DNA from: Eubacterium sp.
GTDB lineage: Bacteria; Bacillota; Clostridia; Oscillospirales; Ruminococcaceae
Length of the DNA stretch: 53,009 nt
NCBI GenBank assembly: GCA_031271685.1
Contig: JAISVH010000049.1
Span: 1 to 53,009 of the forward strand
Direction: 5' to 3'
Shown here: piece after piece, positions 19,407-27,236 of the stretch
Position numbering within the stretch: the first letter of the stretch is position 1
Layout: every line of letters begins with the position of its first letter
Made by a program: the position numbers and the translations under genes
Notes under the pieces: model-generated
What the model was told of the DNA's origin: nothing
What the model saw: the letters and a program-made list of their open reading frames with translations, nothing else
The model's database searches: none

Positions 19407-20625
19407 ACAGATTTTTCGGTTCGTATCTTCTAATAGCGGCGTCATTAAAAACAACCGGGATGTTTTCAGATTCCGCCTTCATTTTCTCTTCCATCTCGCT
19501 GTCTTTTAAGCTGTGTAATATCTCGCTCCTTCTCGCGTCAGCCCAATCAACGCGCTGCGAGATGTCCAACCTTTGAATTACAAAAATATCCGTATCAGTT
19601 TCCACCACGGCCGCACCGCCGTCAGAAAGCTCAAATAAACGGGCGGTCACCTCTTCCCCATAGTCCACGCTTTCTCTGGTAAATAAAATTTCATAATCAT
19701 TGCCGTCTCCGCTGTCGATCGTTATCTCCTCTCCTGACGACAAGGCTTCCCCTGCGGATTCCGTTGCGCCGTCTTCGGCTGATATATCACCACCAATCAG
19801 TCCTTCCGTTTCCGAAATCGGAGTCTCGTCATAATAATTCTCGGGGTTTAGCCTTCTGTCTTCCTGCTCTAAAAAGCTGTTATATTCTTCCTGTATCTGA
19901 TTAAACGCTTTTCCGCTCTCAAGATCGCTCACATATCCTAACGCTCGGGTATTCAACGCCGACAGTTCGTCATCGGTCATGTCTTCGCTATTCACATCGG
20001 TTTTTGGCATCTGAAGTATTCTTGCTCGGGCAAAATCTGTTTCAAACTCACGCGCGATATCGTCCTCAGATACTGCCTCTGTCCCGCCCTCTCCATAAAT
20101 TGCTTCAAACACTTGTTCTCTCTTAAGCAGATTAATCTGCATACCTTCATACGATTTTTCGCCTATCCCTCGCTTTTCAAAATACTCGCCCCAAGACTTT
20201 TCCGTTAATCCAAACTGCTGTAGATCAGCGCTCTCGGCATCCCAGTAACTCCTGATATCAGATTTTGCGGCGCTCTCCGTATCAGGGTCCAAAACAAGGC
20301 CCATTTCATCAAACTTTTTTTCATATGCCACCGATATTTTTATCTGGTCGATCGCTTTTTGATTTACATAGTCACGAAACGGTATGTTCTCTAAATTATA
20401 TTCATAATAATCAAAAATTTCCGCTTCTGTGTTTACGTCCGGGTATTCTTCCTTAAATTTTTCGGTTGCGTTGTTTATTTGATCCATCTGAGCTAAAATA
20501 AACTCTCCGGCCGGAACTTCTCTCCCCCCTACCGTCGCCACGACCGAAGTGTTCGCGCATCCCGCAAAGCCGATTGCCAGCGCCGCTGACAGTATAATGG
20601 CAATAGTTTGTGTTTTTCTTAACAT
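19402..20625 (-). CDS. SurA/PrsA-like lipoprotein (parvulin-type foldase fold)
   Basis: Exported lipoprotein, probably a chaperone for secreted proteins. The signal peptide ends in a lipobox (IGFAGC, Cys22). A SurA_N-like helical region follows (about 30-190), then a degenerate parvulin-like segment, ARARILQMPK to NQIQEEYNS. The acidic Ser/Glu-rich stretch around residues 265-300 is probably a linker or insertion. PrsA is the nearest familiar protein, but the peptidyl-prolyl isomerase core is too diverged to claim activity. AAGGAAGG precedes the ATG. The TAA stop lies inside the end of a family A repeat. It follows pheT by 21 bp. Confidence 0.75.
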   Translation of the reverse strand: MLRKTQTIAIILSAALAIGFAGCANTSVVATVGGREVPAGEFILAQMDQINNATEKFKEEYPDVNTEAEIFDYYEYNLENIPFRDYVNQKAIDQIKISVAYEKKFDEMGLVLDPDTESAAKSDIRSYWDAESADLQQFGLTEKSWGEYFEKRGIGEKSYEGMQINLLKREQVFEAIYGEGGTEAVSEDDIAREFETDFARARILQMPKTDVNSEDMTDDELSALNTRALGYVSDLESGKAFNQIQEEYNSFLEQEDRRLNPENYYDETPISETEGLIGGDISAEDGATESAGEALSSGEEITIDSGDGNDYEILFTRESVDYGEEVTARLFELSDGGAAVVETDTDIFVIQRLDISQRVDWADARRSEILHSLKDSEMEEKMKAESENIPVVFNDAAIRRYEPKNLL

Positions 20626-20646
20626 ATTTTTATACCTTCCTTTGTC

Positions 20647-23043
20647 TTATTTCCTTAATTCTATATTTTTTTCACTTAAAGCTTTAAGAATTAATGATAT
20701 ATTTTTGTCGATCTGCTCATCGGTCAGTGTTGCGTCAGGTTTCCTGAACACAAGCTTGTACATAAGGCTCTTCTTGCCATCAGGTATCTGCGCTCCCTTG
20801 TATAAATCAAAAAATTTGATTTCTTCTAAGGATTTACCGTTTTTGCGAATGATAGCCTCAACCTCTCCAGACGGCGCAGCGTCGTCGCATATCAAGCTTA
20901 AGTCTCTTGTTATGGACGGATATTTCGGAAGTGGTTTAAATTTTGGGATAGTTCCCTCATATTTTTCTAAAACATCAAGATGCACTTCCGCAAGGTATAC
21001 CCTCGCGCCTATTTTATAAGAGTCCGCAACATCCGGATGAACTTCTCCAATGACTCCTACGGTCTTGCCGTCAAGCTCTATTGCGGCGCATCTTCCCGGA
21101 TGATAGGTGTTGTTTTCTTGCATAGGAATATAATCGACATTTTTTATCCCAAGATTTTCAAGCAGAGACTCCGCTATGCCCTTAATGGTGAAAAAATCTT
21201 CTCTTTCCCCATATATCCCAACACAAAGCATTGGCTTTTCATAAGGCAGTTCTCCATCCGGCTTATCCGATGGAAGATAGACCCTGCCTATCTCATAAAA
21301 TCGACCCCCTGAAACCCGATTGTTATAGTTTCTCGCCAATATTTCAAGCATCGACGGCGGCATGCAGGTTCGCATAACGCTAGTGGTCTCACCTAGCGGA
21401 TTGCGGATTGTCACGCTGTCGCTCAAGTCTTTGGATATCCCCGCCTTTTCATAGGATTTAGGCGAAATAAAGCTGAATGTTAAACATCCTAAACACCCTT
21501 CGCCGATAACTGTTTGTTCTATCTTCCGGATAAATTTCTCCGCCGATGTTGTCCAACCGCCGCCGCTAAACTTAGGAACGGTAGATTTTATCCGGTTATA
21601 TCCATAAATCCTTGCCACCTCCTCGGCAAGGTCGCACTGCCTTTCGATATCAACTCTCTCATATGGGGGGATAATATACCCGTCATCATAATCAAATCCC
21701 AATTTTTTAAATATATTGACCTGTTCTGATTCGTGAATTTCAGAGCCAAGTATTTCGTTTATCTTCGCCGCGTTATGCTTCACCCTCTTTACAGAATGAT
21801 TCGAATTATCAATATCTATTATCGAATTTATAACCTCGCCGCAACCCAGTGTTTCAACTAGCTGTAGCGCGCGGTACAGTGCCGGCGCAGTCCCCTTGGG
21901 GTGCAGTCCTTTTTCAAAGCGCGCGCTAGACTCCGTCCTTCTTCCGATTTTTTTCGCGCTTCTGCGGGTAGTTGACCCGTCAAAACAGGCCGACTCGAAT
22001 ACTACGGTTTTGGTATCATCCATTATTCCGCTGTGCTCTCCGCCCATAACCCCGGCTACCGCCAAAGCCCCGTTGATATCCGATATAACCTGCATTTCAT
22101 CCGACAAAATCTGTTCACTGCCATCTAAAAGAGTTATCTTTTCACCGTTGACAGCGTTTCTAACTATTATTTTATTGCCGTTTACATATTTTTTATCAAA
22201 GGCGTGCATCGGCTGTCCGTATTCCAACATTACAAAATTGGTTATATCAACAAAATTATTGATAGGTCTAACGCCTGAAGCGCGCAGCCGCTCTTGGATC
22301 CAGCGCGGCGACGGGCCTATTTTAACGTTTTTGACCACTGCCGCCATATAACGAGGGCAAAGACTGACATTTTTAACTTCGACCGACAATTCGGGGTCAG
22401 CTTCAACACCTGAAAACGTTGGTTTAAACAACGTGAGAGGCCTGTCAAAAACCGCATGCGCTTCTTTAGCCAAACCCAGTATTGAAAGGCAGTCAGGGCG
22501 GTTATTGGTTATCTCAAACTCTACGACGACATCCCTCAGCCCTAAAAACTCCAAAGCATCTTGTCCTATTTTTATATCTTCAAAATTAGGATCGTTGTTC
22601 AAAATCAATATTCCATCTTCAGCGGCATACGGCAGATAATCATGAGGAACGCCAAATTCCTGATATCCCAGCATCATGCCGTTGCTTTCCGCTCCGCGGA
22701 GCTTGCCCTTTTTTATCTTCATAACAGAACCGTCTTGATAATTAAAAACCACGCCGCCGTCTAGCACTGCCGGAACATACGCCCCCTCAAAAACGTTTTG
22801 CGCGGCGGTAACAATCTGTATCGGCGATTCTTTTCCTACATCTAGCTTTACTACCCACAATTTTTCCGAGCCGGCATGTTTCTCAACAGAGAGGGCTTTA
22901 CCGACAACTATATTAGAAAGCGGCTCAGACAATTCTCTCCATTTTTCAACCTTTGAGCCGCTCATAGTCATTCCGTCGGCGAATTCTTTGACCGGAACAC
23001 CGACATTTATATAATCAGAAAGCCATTTTAATGATAAGTCCAA
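20647..23043 (-). CDS. pheT: Phenylalanyl-tRNA synthetase beta subunit
   Basis: Beta subunit of the alpha2-beta2 enzyme charging tRNA-Phe. Domains in order: an N-terminal core, the EMAP-like tRNA-binding domain (about 40-150), B3/B4 editing, B5, the synthetase-like core (GRRTESSARFEKGLHP in the B3/B4 region) and the C-terminal FDX-ACB anticodon-binding domain (PKYPSITRDLSLI to the end). 798 residues is typical. The start is TTG (MDLSLKW) with GAGGTG 7 nt upstream. It lies 12 bp after pheS. Confidence 0.97.
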   Translation of the reverse strand: MDLSLKWLSDYINVGVPVKEFADGMTMSGSKVEKWRELSEPLSNIVVGKALSVEKHAGSEKLWVVKLDVGKESPIQIVTAAQNVFEGAYVPAVLDGGVVFNYQDGSVMKIKKGKLRGAESNGMMLGYQEFGVPHDYLPYAAEDGILILNNDPNFEDIKIGQDALEFLGLRDVVVEFEITNNRPDCLSILGLAKEAHAVFDRPLTLFKPTFSGVEADPELSVEVKNVSLCPRYMAAVVKNVKIGPSPRWIQERLRASGVRPINNFVDITNFVMLEYGQPMHAFDKKYVNGNKIIVRNAVNGEKITLLDGSEQILSDEMQVISDINGALAVAGVMGGEHSGIMDDTKTVVFESACFDGSTTRRSAKKIGRRTESSARFEKGLHPKGTAPALYRALQLVETLGCGEVINSIIDIDNSNHSVKRVKHNAAKINEILGSEIHESEQVNIFKKLGFDYDDGYIIPPYERVDIERQCDLAEEVARIYGYNRIKSTVPKFSGGGWTTSAEKFIRKIEQTVIGEGCLGCLTFSFISPKSYEKAGISKDLSDSVTIRNPLGETTSVMRTCMPPSMLEILARNYNNRVSGGRFYEIGRVYLPSDKPDGELPYEKPMLCVGIYGEREDFFTIKGIAESLLENLGIKNVDYIPMQENNTYHPGRCAAIELDGKTVGVIGEVHPDVADSYKIGARVYLAEVHLDVLEKYEGTIPKFKPLPKYPSITRDLSLICDDAAPSGEVEAIIRKNGKSLEEIKFFDLYKGAQIPDGKKSLMYKLVFRKPDATLTDEQIDKNISLILKALSEKNIELRK

Positions 23044-23055
23044 ACTTTTTCACCT

Positions 23056-24162
23056 CTAAAATTGATTTAAAAACCGCGCGTCATTTTCATATAATAAACG
23101 CATATCATCTATTTCATATCTCATCATAGTGATGCGCTCAAGACCCACTCCAAAAGCAAATCCAGAATACACTTTCGGATCGATGCCGCAGTTTGCAAGC
23201 ACCTGCGGGTGAACTATACCGCAGCCGAGCATTTCTATCCAACCCTCACCCTTGCAAAAAGCACAACCGTCCCCTCCGCATTTAAAGCACGAGAGATCGA
23301 CCTCCGCCGACGGCTCGGTATATGGAAAATGATGTGGACGGAACCTAAGCCTAACTTCTTCTCCATAAAGTCTTTTTATAAAGGTTTCAAGCGTGCCCTT
23401 AAGGTCGCCAAAAGTTATATTTTTATCCACCACCAACGCCTCGCATTGATGAAAAACCGGCGAGTGGGTAGCGTCCACCTCATCAAAACGGTATACCGCA
23501 CCCGGGCTTATAACGGCAATAGGCGGCTTTTTTTTAAGCATTGTGCGTATCTGAACCGAGCTTGTCTGGGTGCGAAGAACGGTTTCGTCATTTATATAAA
23601 AAGTATCTCCCTCATCACGCGCGGGATGCCCTTCAGCGGTGTTTAACATATCAAACACATATTCAGTCTTTTCTATTTCGGGGCCGTCCACCACCGTATA
23701 GCCCATACCACGAAAAATCTCCTTTAAATCAGACAGCACCGTTTCCATAGGATGAAGCTTGCCCCGGCTGATACGCTTACCGGGAAGGGTAATGTCTAGT
23801 GTTTCTCTCTTAACCGAACGTTCAGAAACAATTGCCTTTAAAGCGGCAATCTTTTCCTGAATAGCGGTTTCAATGACCGCCCTCGCCTCGTTTACCATCG
23901 ACCCGAACATGGGGCGATCCTTAGCGTCTAACTTGCCCGTTTGCTTTAACATGCCAACTAACATGCTCTTCTTGCCGAGAAAGCGAACTTTAATATTGTC
24001 CAGCTCCTTTAAATCAAGGCTGGCCTCAATATAACCTATCGCTTCGTTGCGCATACCTATTATTTTTTCGAATTGCCCTTTAAGGTCATTTTTAACGCAA
24101 TCCATATCCCCGGATTCAATTTTTGCTTTTATCTGCTCTAAAACGCCTTCTTGTTCTTTCAT
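23056..24162 (-). CDS. pheS: Phenylalanyl-tRNA synthetase alpha subunit
   Basis: Catalytic alpha subunit. Class II motifs are visible: the motif 2 region LRTQTSSVQIRTM...VYRFDEVDATHSPVFHQ and motif 3, GFAFGVGLERITMMRYEIDD. The substrate-pocket segment TEYVFDMLNTAEGHPARDEGDTFYI is intact. The N-terminal coiled coil binds tRNA. I chose ATG at 24162: AAGGAG lies 5 nt upstream, whereas an in-frame GTG at 24168 overlaps that ribosome site. An insertion with CFKCGGDGCAFCKGEGW suggests a zinc knuckle. No T-box leader is visible. Confidence 0.97.
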   Translation of the reverse strand: MKEQEGVLEQIKAKIESGDMDCVKNDLKGQFEKIIGMRNEAIGYIEASLDLKELDNIKVRFLGKKSMLVGMLKQTGKLDAKDRPMFGSMVNEARAVIETAIQEKIAALKAIVSERSVKRETLDITLPGKRISRGKLHPMETVLSDLKEIFRGMGYTVVDGPEIEKTEYVFDMLNTAEGHPARDEGDTFYINDETVLRTQTSSVQIRTMLKKKPPIAVISPGAVYRFDEVDATHSPVFHQCEALVVDKNITFGDLKGTLETFIKRLYGEEVRLRFRPHHFPYTEPSAEVDLSCFKCGGDGCAFCKGEGWIEMLGCGIVHPQVLANCGIDPKVYSGFAFGVGLERITMMRYEIDDMRLLYENDARFLNQF

Positions 24163-24215
24163 AAGCACTCCTTGCTAAAAAATCCATCCGCCTATCTATC
24201 AGAGCCTTCATTTAA

Positions 24216-25046
24216 CTAATCTGCTCTCTGTTCTTTGGTAATAGCGACTAGCTTATCTTCAATCGATATTTTTATAAGTATATCCTTTACCAATTTATCC
24301 AGTTCTCCGCCTTCGGAATAATCGGCGTAAGATATAAAGTTTACCCTGCCGTGTGATATAAATTCCTTAACTTTTGCTTTATCAGTATAAACGGCTATGG
24401 AATACCCTCCGTTCGATTTAACGACTTTCATGCACGGAACGTCTGTCAGTCCGTCGCCAATATAAATCATATTTCTAAATGGTATAGTGCGGTCGTCATC
24501 CGGCACATATTCATTGACCTTATCATCATCCGACAAATCAAGCGCACCTTTATTTATACGAAACACAAATTGTGTTTTTGTAGTATAGTTGACAACGTTT
24601 TTTGGCCAAATCGCGACTTTATTCGCATCATACAAGAATTCGCACGCAAACACTTCGCGAAGCTTACTATAAATTGCAGAACCTTTGATTATCTCCCGCA
24701 AACCGGAAGAAATCACATAATGCTCCGCTTTTATTCCCATTCCTAAACAATAATCATTAATACGGTCAAACCAAGTGTCCACACCGGGAAAATATTCTAA
24801 ACTTTTACCATGTCCCACAAATGCGTCTTTTGTTATTTCTTTATTCTTATATTTTGCCTCATTAAGCATGCAGTGCATATATGCCAAAGCGCTATCCATC
24901 TTTTTATCTTTTGCCAAATCGTTAGACTTTTTCCAAAATTCTTCTGAGCTCATCTCAATGTCCGGTATAAAAGTAAACTCTTGCTGGTCTTTTGTGGTCA
25001 GAGTTTTGTCAAAATCATACATTATAGCAACGGTTGTTATGCTCAT
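24216..25046 (-). CDS. HAD superfamily phosphatase
   Basis: Haloacid-dehalogenase-fold hydrolase, probably a small-molecule or phosphoprotein phosphatase. Motif I is DFDKTLT (Asp11 nucleophile, Asp13 general acid), motif II lies in VISSGLRE and motif IV is GDGLTDVPC. The insert between motif I and motif II is helical, resembling the phosphoserine-phosphatase-like branch. 276 residues. Substrate unknown. A GGAGAGGA ribosome site precedes it. It is 24 bp downstream of a 61-residue gene and 53 bp upstream of pheS, so it may share their transcript. Confidence 0.85.
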   Translation of the reverse strand: MSITTVAIMYDFDKTLTTKDQQEFTFIPDIEMSSEEFWKKSNDLAKDKKMDSALAYMHCMLNEAKYKNKEITKDAFVGHGKSLEYFPGVDTWFDRINDYCLGMGIKAEHYVISSGLREIIKGSAIYSKLREVFACEFLYDANKVAIWPKNVVNYTTKTQFVFRINKGALDLSDDDKVNEYVPDDDRTIPFRNMIYIGDGLTDVPCMKVVKSNGGYSIAVYTDKAKVKEFISHGRVNFISYADYSEGGELDKLVKDILIKISIEDKLVAITKEQRAD

Positions 25047-25070
25047 TTGATATTTGTCCTCTCCGGTTAG

Positions 25071-25256
25071 CTATTCTGAAAGCAAAACCTTGCCACCCGT
25101 GCGTTGTTCACAAATTCTGGCGTATCTGACCGCATCTTCTTTTGAACTCATTTTTATAAAAATTTCTTTTTTAGTTGAACCATTGTTGCCGTTGCCTTTT
25201 ACCGTGACTCCCCAATTATCTTCAACGGCTTTCACAAAAATATTATTTTCTTTCAT
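25071..25256 (-). CDS. Small basic protein (61 aa), possibly DUF2188-like
   Basis: The protein reads VEDNWGVTVKGNG, then a Gly/Asn linker, then SSKEDAVRYARICEQRTGGKVLLSE. This beta-hairpin plus helix plus strand arrangement resembles DUF2188 proteins, whose role is unknown; I am not certain of the family. It is likely real: GGGAGG lies at the correct distance from the ATG, and the gene fits neatly between tRNA-Arg and the HAD gene on the same strand. Confidence 0.65.
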   Translation of the reverse strand: MKENNIFVKAVEDNWGVTVKGNGNNGSTKKEIFIKMSSKEDAVRYARICEQRTGGKVLLSE

Positions 25257-25282
25257 GATATTCCTCCCGATGCGGCTTTGTC

Positions 25283-25357
25283 TGGCACCCCCAACAGGAA
25301 TCGAACCTGTAACTAACCCTTAGGAGGGGTTTATTATATCCATTTAACTATGGGGGC
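25283..25357 (-). tRNA. tRNA-Arg (anticodon CCU)
   Basis: Cloverleaf read on the minus strand: acceptor GCCCCCA/TGGGGGT (first pair G-U), D arm GTTA/TAAT, anticodon stem AACCC/GGGTT with loop CTCCTAA (anticodon CCT), T arm ACAGG/CCTGT with loop TTCGATT, discriminator G and an encoded CCA. Decodes AGG. Confidence 0.96.
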
Positions 25358-25378
25358 GAATATTGACAATAATATAAC

Positions 25379-25407
25379 ATTATACTATATATTTTAAAAA
25401 ATTTCAA
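25379..25407 (-). promoter_or_regulatory. Sigma-A promoter for tRNA-Arg
   Basis: Minus strand: TTGAAA (25407-25402), a 17-bp spacer and TATAAT (25384-25379), about 22 bp before the tRNA 5' end. It may also drive the 61-residue gene, the HAD gene and pheST. Confidence 0.85.
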
Positions 25408-25435
25408 GAGGGAAAGAGAATTTTTCTTGTTTCTC

Positions 25436-25464
25436 TTGACTTTTTATTATTTATGGTTTATATT
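25436..25464 (+). promoter_or_regulatory. Sigma-A promoter for the FAD oxidoreductase
   Basis: TTGACT (25436-25441), a 17-bp spacer and TATATT (25459-25464). This rules out any start codon upstream of it and supports GTG at 25490. It is divergent from the tRNA-Arg promoter, 28 bp away. Confidence 0.85.
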
Positions 25465-25489
25465 GAAAGCAAAAAGGAGACTTTTTACA

Positions 25490-26722
25490 GTGATTCCCAT
25501 AAATACCGACATAGCCGTTTTAGGCGGCGGCCCGGCGGGTCTTGCTGCCGCGATACATGCCAGAAGAACCGCAAAATGCCGCATAACCGTGCTTGAACGC
25601 AACCCGCGTATAGGAAAAAAGCTTATAAACACCGGAAACGGCCGCTGCAACATATCACATTTTCCTGTGGATTTTAACGCTTTTCATGGCGAAAGAAATC
25701 TGGCGGAACAGGTTTTTTCAAAATCAGCCGCTCCCGAAGATTTTTTTTGGTCTCTCGGGTTAAAGCTGAGGGCAGACCGCTGCGGAAATGTCTATCCGTA
25801 TTCAAATACGGCGGCCTCTGTGCTTGACGCGCTGCGAATTGAAATTTCAAATCTTAAAATAAATGTTTTAACAGATTGCCATGTCATAAAAATCGAGCCG
25901 CTGCCGGAAGGCTTTCGGCTTATCCCCGAAAATCCTGAATTGCCCATAATAAATGCGCGCAGGCTTATCCTCGCGCCGGGAGGTATGGCAGCACCTGCCA
26001 CAGGCAGTGACGGCACAGTTTTCGACTTTATTAAAAAACTCAAAATAAACATTTTAAACCCCTTGGCGTCTCTTTGTCCAATAAAAACAGAGCCAAAACT
26101 TACCCGCGCAGTGAAAGGCTTAAGATTAAACGCGTCCTGCTCGGCTATTTTAAGCGGAAGAACGCTGCGCACCGAAACAGGAGAGGTTCAATTCGGCGAG
26201 GACAAGCTTTCCGGCATCTGCATTTTTAACCTTTCGCGCCTTGCCGCAATTCATGGCAAAGAATTAATGATCTCTCTTGATCTTACCCCCGAGATTAATT
26301 TAGACGACTTATTAAAATTTATTATTCACAGCGCAAAAATCCGTGCGAAGTCTCCGATCGAAGACCTTCTGACCGGTCTTTTGCCTAAACGATGCGCCGT
26401 TACGCTCACAAAACTTATTACCGACAAGCCTATGGACTTCAAGGTGACAGACCTTAATTCCGGCGAATTAAACGCCCTTGCGCTTATTATTAAAGATTGG
26501 CGTTTCCCCGTTATCAGCTGCGACAGGTGGAGCAGCGCCCAAACCACGGCGGGGGGGGTTCCCTCTTCTGAATTATCCGAAAACCTATCATCTAAAAGAA
26601 ACCCCCACCTTTATTTTGCCGGCGAGGTAATAAACGTCGATGGCGACTGTGGCGGATATAACCTTATGTGGTGTTGGCGAAGCGGAGAACTTGCCGGAAC
26701 AAGCGCCGCAAAATCTATTTAG
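25490..26722 (+). CDS. FAD/NAD(P)-dependent oxidoreductase, HI0933/BaiN-like family
   Basis: Flavoprotein of the HI0933-like family; members act as reductases or oxidases with varied or unknown substrates. The N-terminal Rossmann motif is GGGPAGLAAA with the Glu of the second strand in VLERN. The family signature GKKLINTGNGRCNISH follows at once, then APGGMAAPATGSDG. The C-terminal FAD-binding stretch is YFAGEVINVDGDCGGYNLMWCWRSG. 410 residues from the GTG start, which has AAAGGAG upstream; longer versions begin inside the promoter. It appears monocistronic. Confidence 0.9.
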   Translation: MIPINTDIAVLGGGPAGLAAAIHARRTAKCRITVLERNPRIGKKLINTGNGRCNISHFPVDFNAFHGERNLAEQVFSKSAAPEDFFWSLGLKLRADRCGNVYPYSNTAASVLDALRIEISNLKINVLTDCHVIKIEPLPEGFRLIPENPELPIINARRLILAPGGMAAPATGSDGTVFDFIKKLKINILNPLASLCPIKTEPKLTRAVKGLRLNASCSAILSGRTLRTETGEVQFGEDKLSGICIFNLSRLAAIHGKELMISLDLTPEINLDDLLKFIIHSAKIRAKSPIEDLLTGLLPKRCAVTLTKLITDKPMDFKVTDLNSGELNALALIIKDWRFPVISCDRWSSAQTTAGGVPSSELSENLSSKRNPHLYFAGEVINVDGDCGGYNLMWCWRSGELAGTSAAKSI

Positions 26723-26744
26723 CTATCGCTATTTTACAGTGTGG

Positions 26745-26844
26745 TTAATTAGCTTAGAAAACACTTAAAATAATGATGCAAAAGCTTAAATATAAGCGGT
26801 TTTGCAAAAATTATTTTTGTTTGTTTTCAAGTTAATTTGCTATA
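26745..26844. repeat. Family C repeat, copy 2 (MITE-like)
   Basis: Left TTAATTAGCTTAGAAAACA matches the inverted right end AAATTAACTTGAAAACA with small gaps; the right end closes with GCTATA. About 100 bp, just after the oxidoreductase gene. Confidence 0.55.
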
Positions 26845-26899
26845 AATCTGCTTGTGCAGATTATAATCGTTTAACTTTAATTTTATCAAATTTAAGATT

Positions 26900-26942
26900 A
26901 TAACTCGCCGCCTAATAGTCTGCGGACATAAACGCGGTTATA
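26900..26942. repeat. Family A tail only
   Basis: ATAACTCGCCGCCTAATAG...GGACATAAACGCGGTTATA without the head half. Confidence 0.7.
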
Positions 26943-26985
26943 ATTTTCTTTATGGCCTGTCCAAAAAATCAAAAAGGCAAAAAAC

Positions 26986-27164
26986 AACGTCATTTGATTT
27001 TTTTGACAATAAGCATCCGCATTACATTGCTGATTTTCTCTTTATTCATGCGGATTTTTAAATTGTGATAAAACTGTGAAAACGTCATATATATTTTAAA
27101 AAACAACGTCATAATATTTTTAAAAAATATACCGCATAATTTTTTAAAAATATCATGATGTCAT
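26986..27164. promoter_or_regulatory. Repeated AACGTCAT words, candidate operator sites
   Basis: AACGTCAT at 26986-26993, 27081-27088 and 27105-27112 (the last two 24 bp apart), and GATGTCAT at 27157-27164, 13 bp upstream of the -35 box. They could bind a regulator of the ABC importer. This is inference from repetition only. Confidence 0.4.
27015..27060 (+). terminator. Possible terminator
   Basis: ATCCGCAT and ATGCGGAT form an 8-bp stem around a long AT-rich loop and are followed by TTTTT. The long loop makes this only a moderate candidate. Confidence 0.4.
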
Positions 27165-27176
27165 TTTTTTAACAGT

Positions 27177-27205
27177 TTGACAAATATTAATATATTTGTT
27201 ATACT
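27177..27205 (+). promoter_or_regulatory. Near-consensus sigma-A promoter for the ABC importer
   Basis: TTGACA (27177-27182), a 17-bp spacer and TATACT (27200-27205). The start codon at 27237 is 32 bp downstream, with AGAGG before it. Confidence 0.92.
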
Positions 27206-27236
27206 ATTATTAATATTAAGAGTTTTAGAGGTTGTA

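Larger units (their letters stand above)
26723..27236. other. 514-bp gap before the ABC importer: repeats and regulatory DNA
   Basis: No gene is visible. After the family C and A repeats the DNA becomes very AT-rich. It holds a hairpin with ATCCGCAT/ATGCGGAT arms followed by TTTTT (27015-27060), three AACGTCAT words (26986, 27081, 27105) and a related GATGTCAT (27157), then a strong promoter. The repeated words are candidate regulator sites. Confidence 0.6.

Noticed and set aside
24169-24215. T-box riboswitch before pheS, leuS or tyrS
   Set aside because: The upstream gaps of pheS and leuS are too short, and in the tyrS gap I saw only the yajC terminator, with no T-box core.
25071-25357. Integrated element at tRNA-Arg
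   Set aside because: No integrase, no repeated tRNA 3' end and no foreign gene block is visible beside the tRNA.
25427-25489. Longer N terminus of the FAD oxidoreductase starting at TTG 25427
   Set aside because: This segment contains the promoter (TTGACT-17-TATATT) and the AAAGGAG ribosome site for GTG 25490.
27177-27236. Longer N terminus of the solute-binding protein starting at TTG 27177
   Set aside because: That TTG is the -35 box of the promoter; ATG 27237 has a ribosome site and starts a normal signal peptide.
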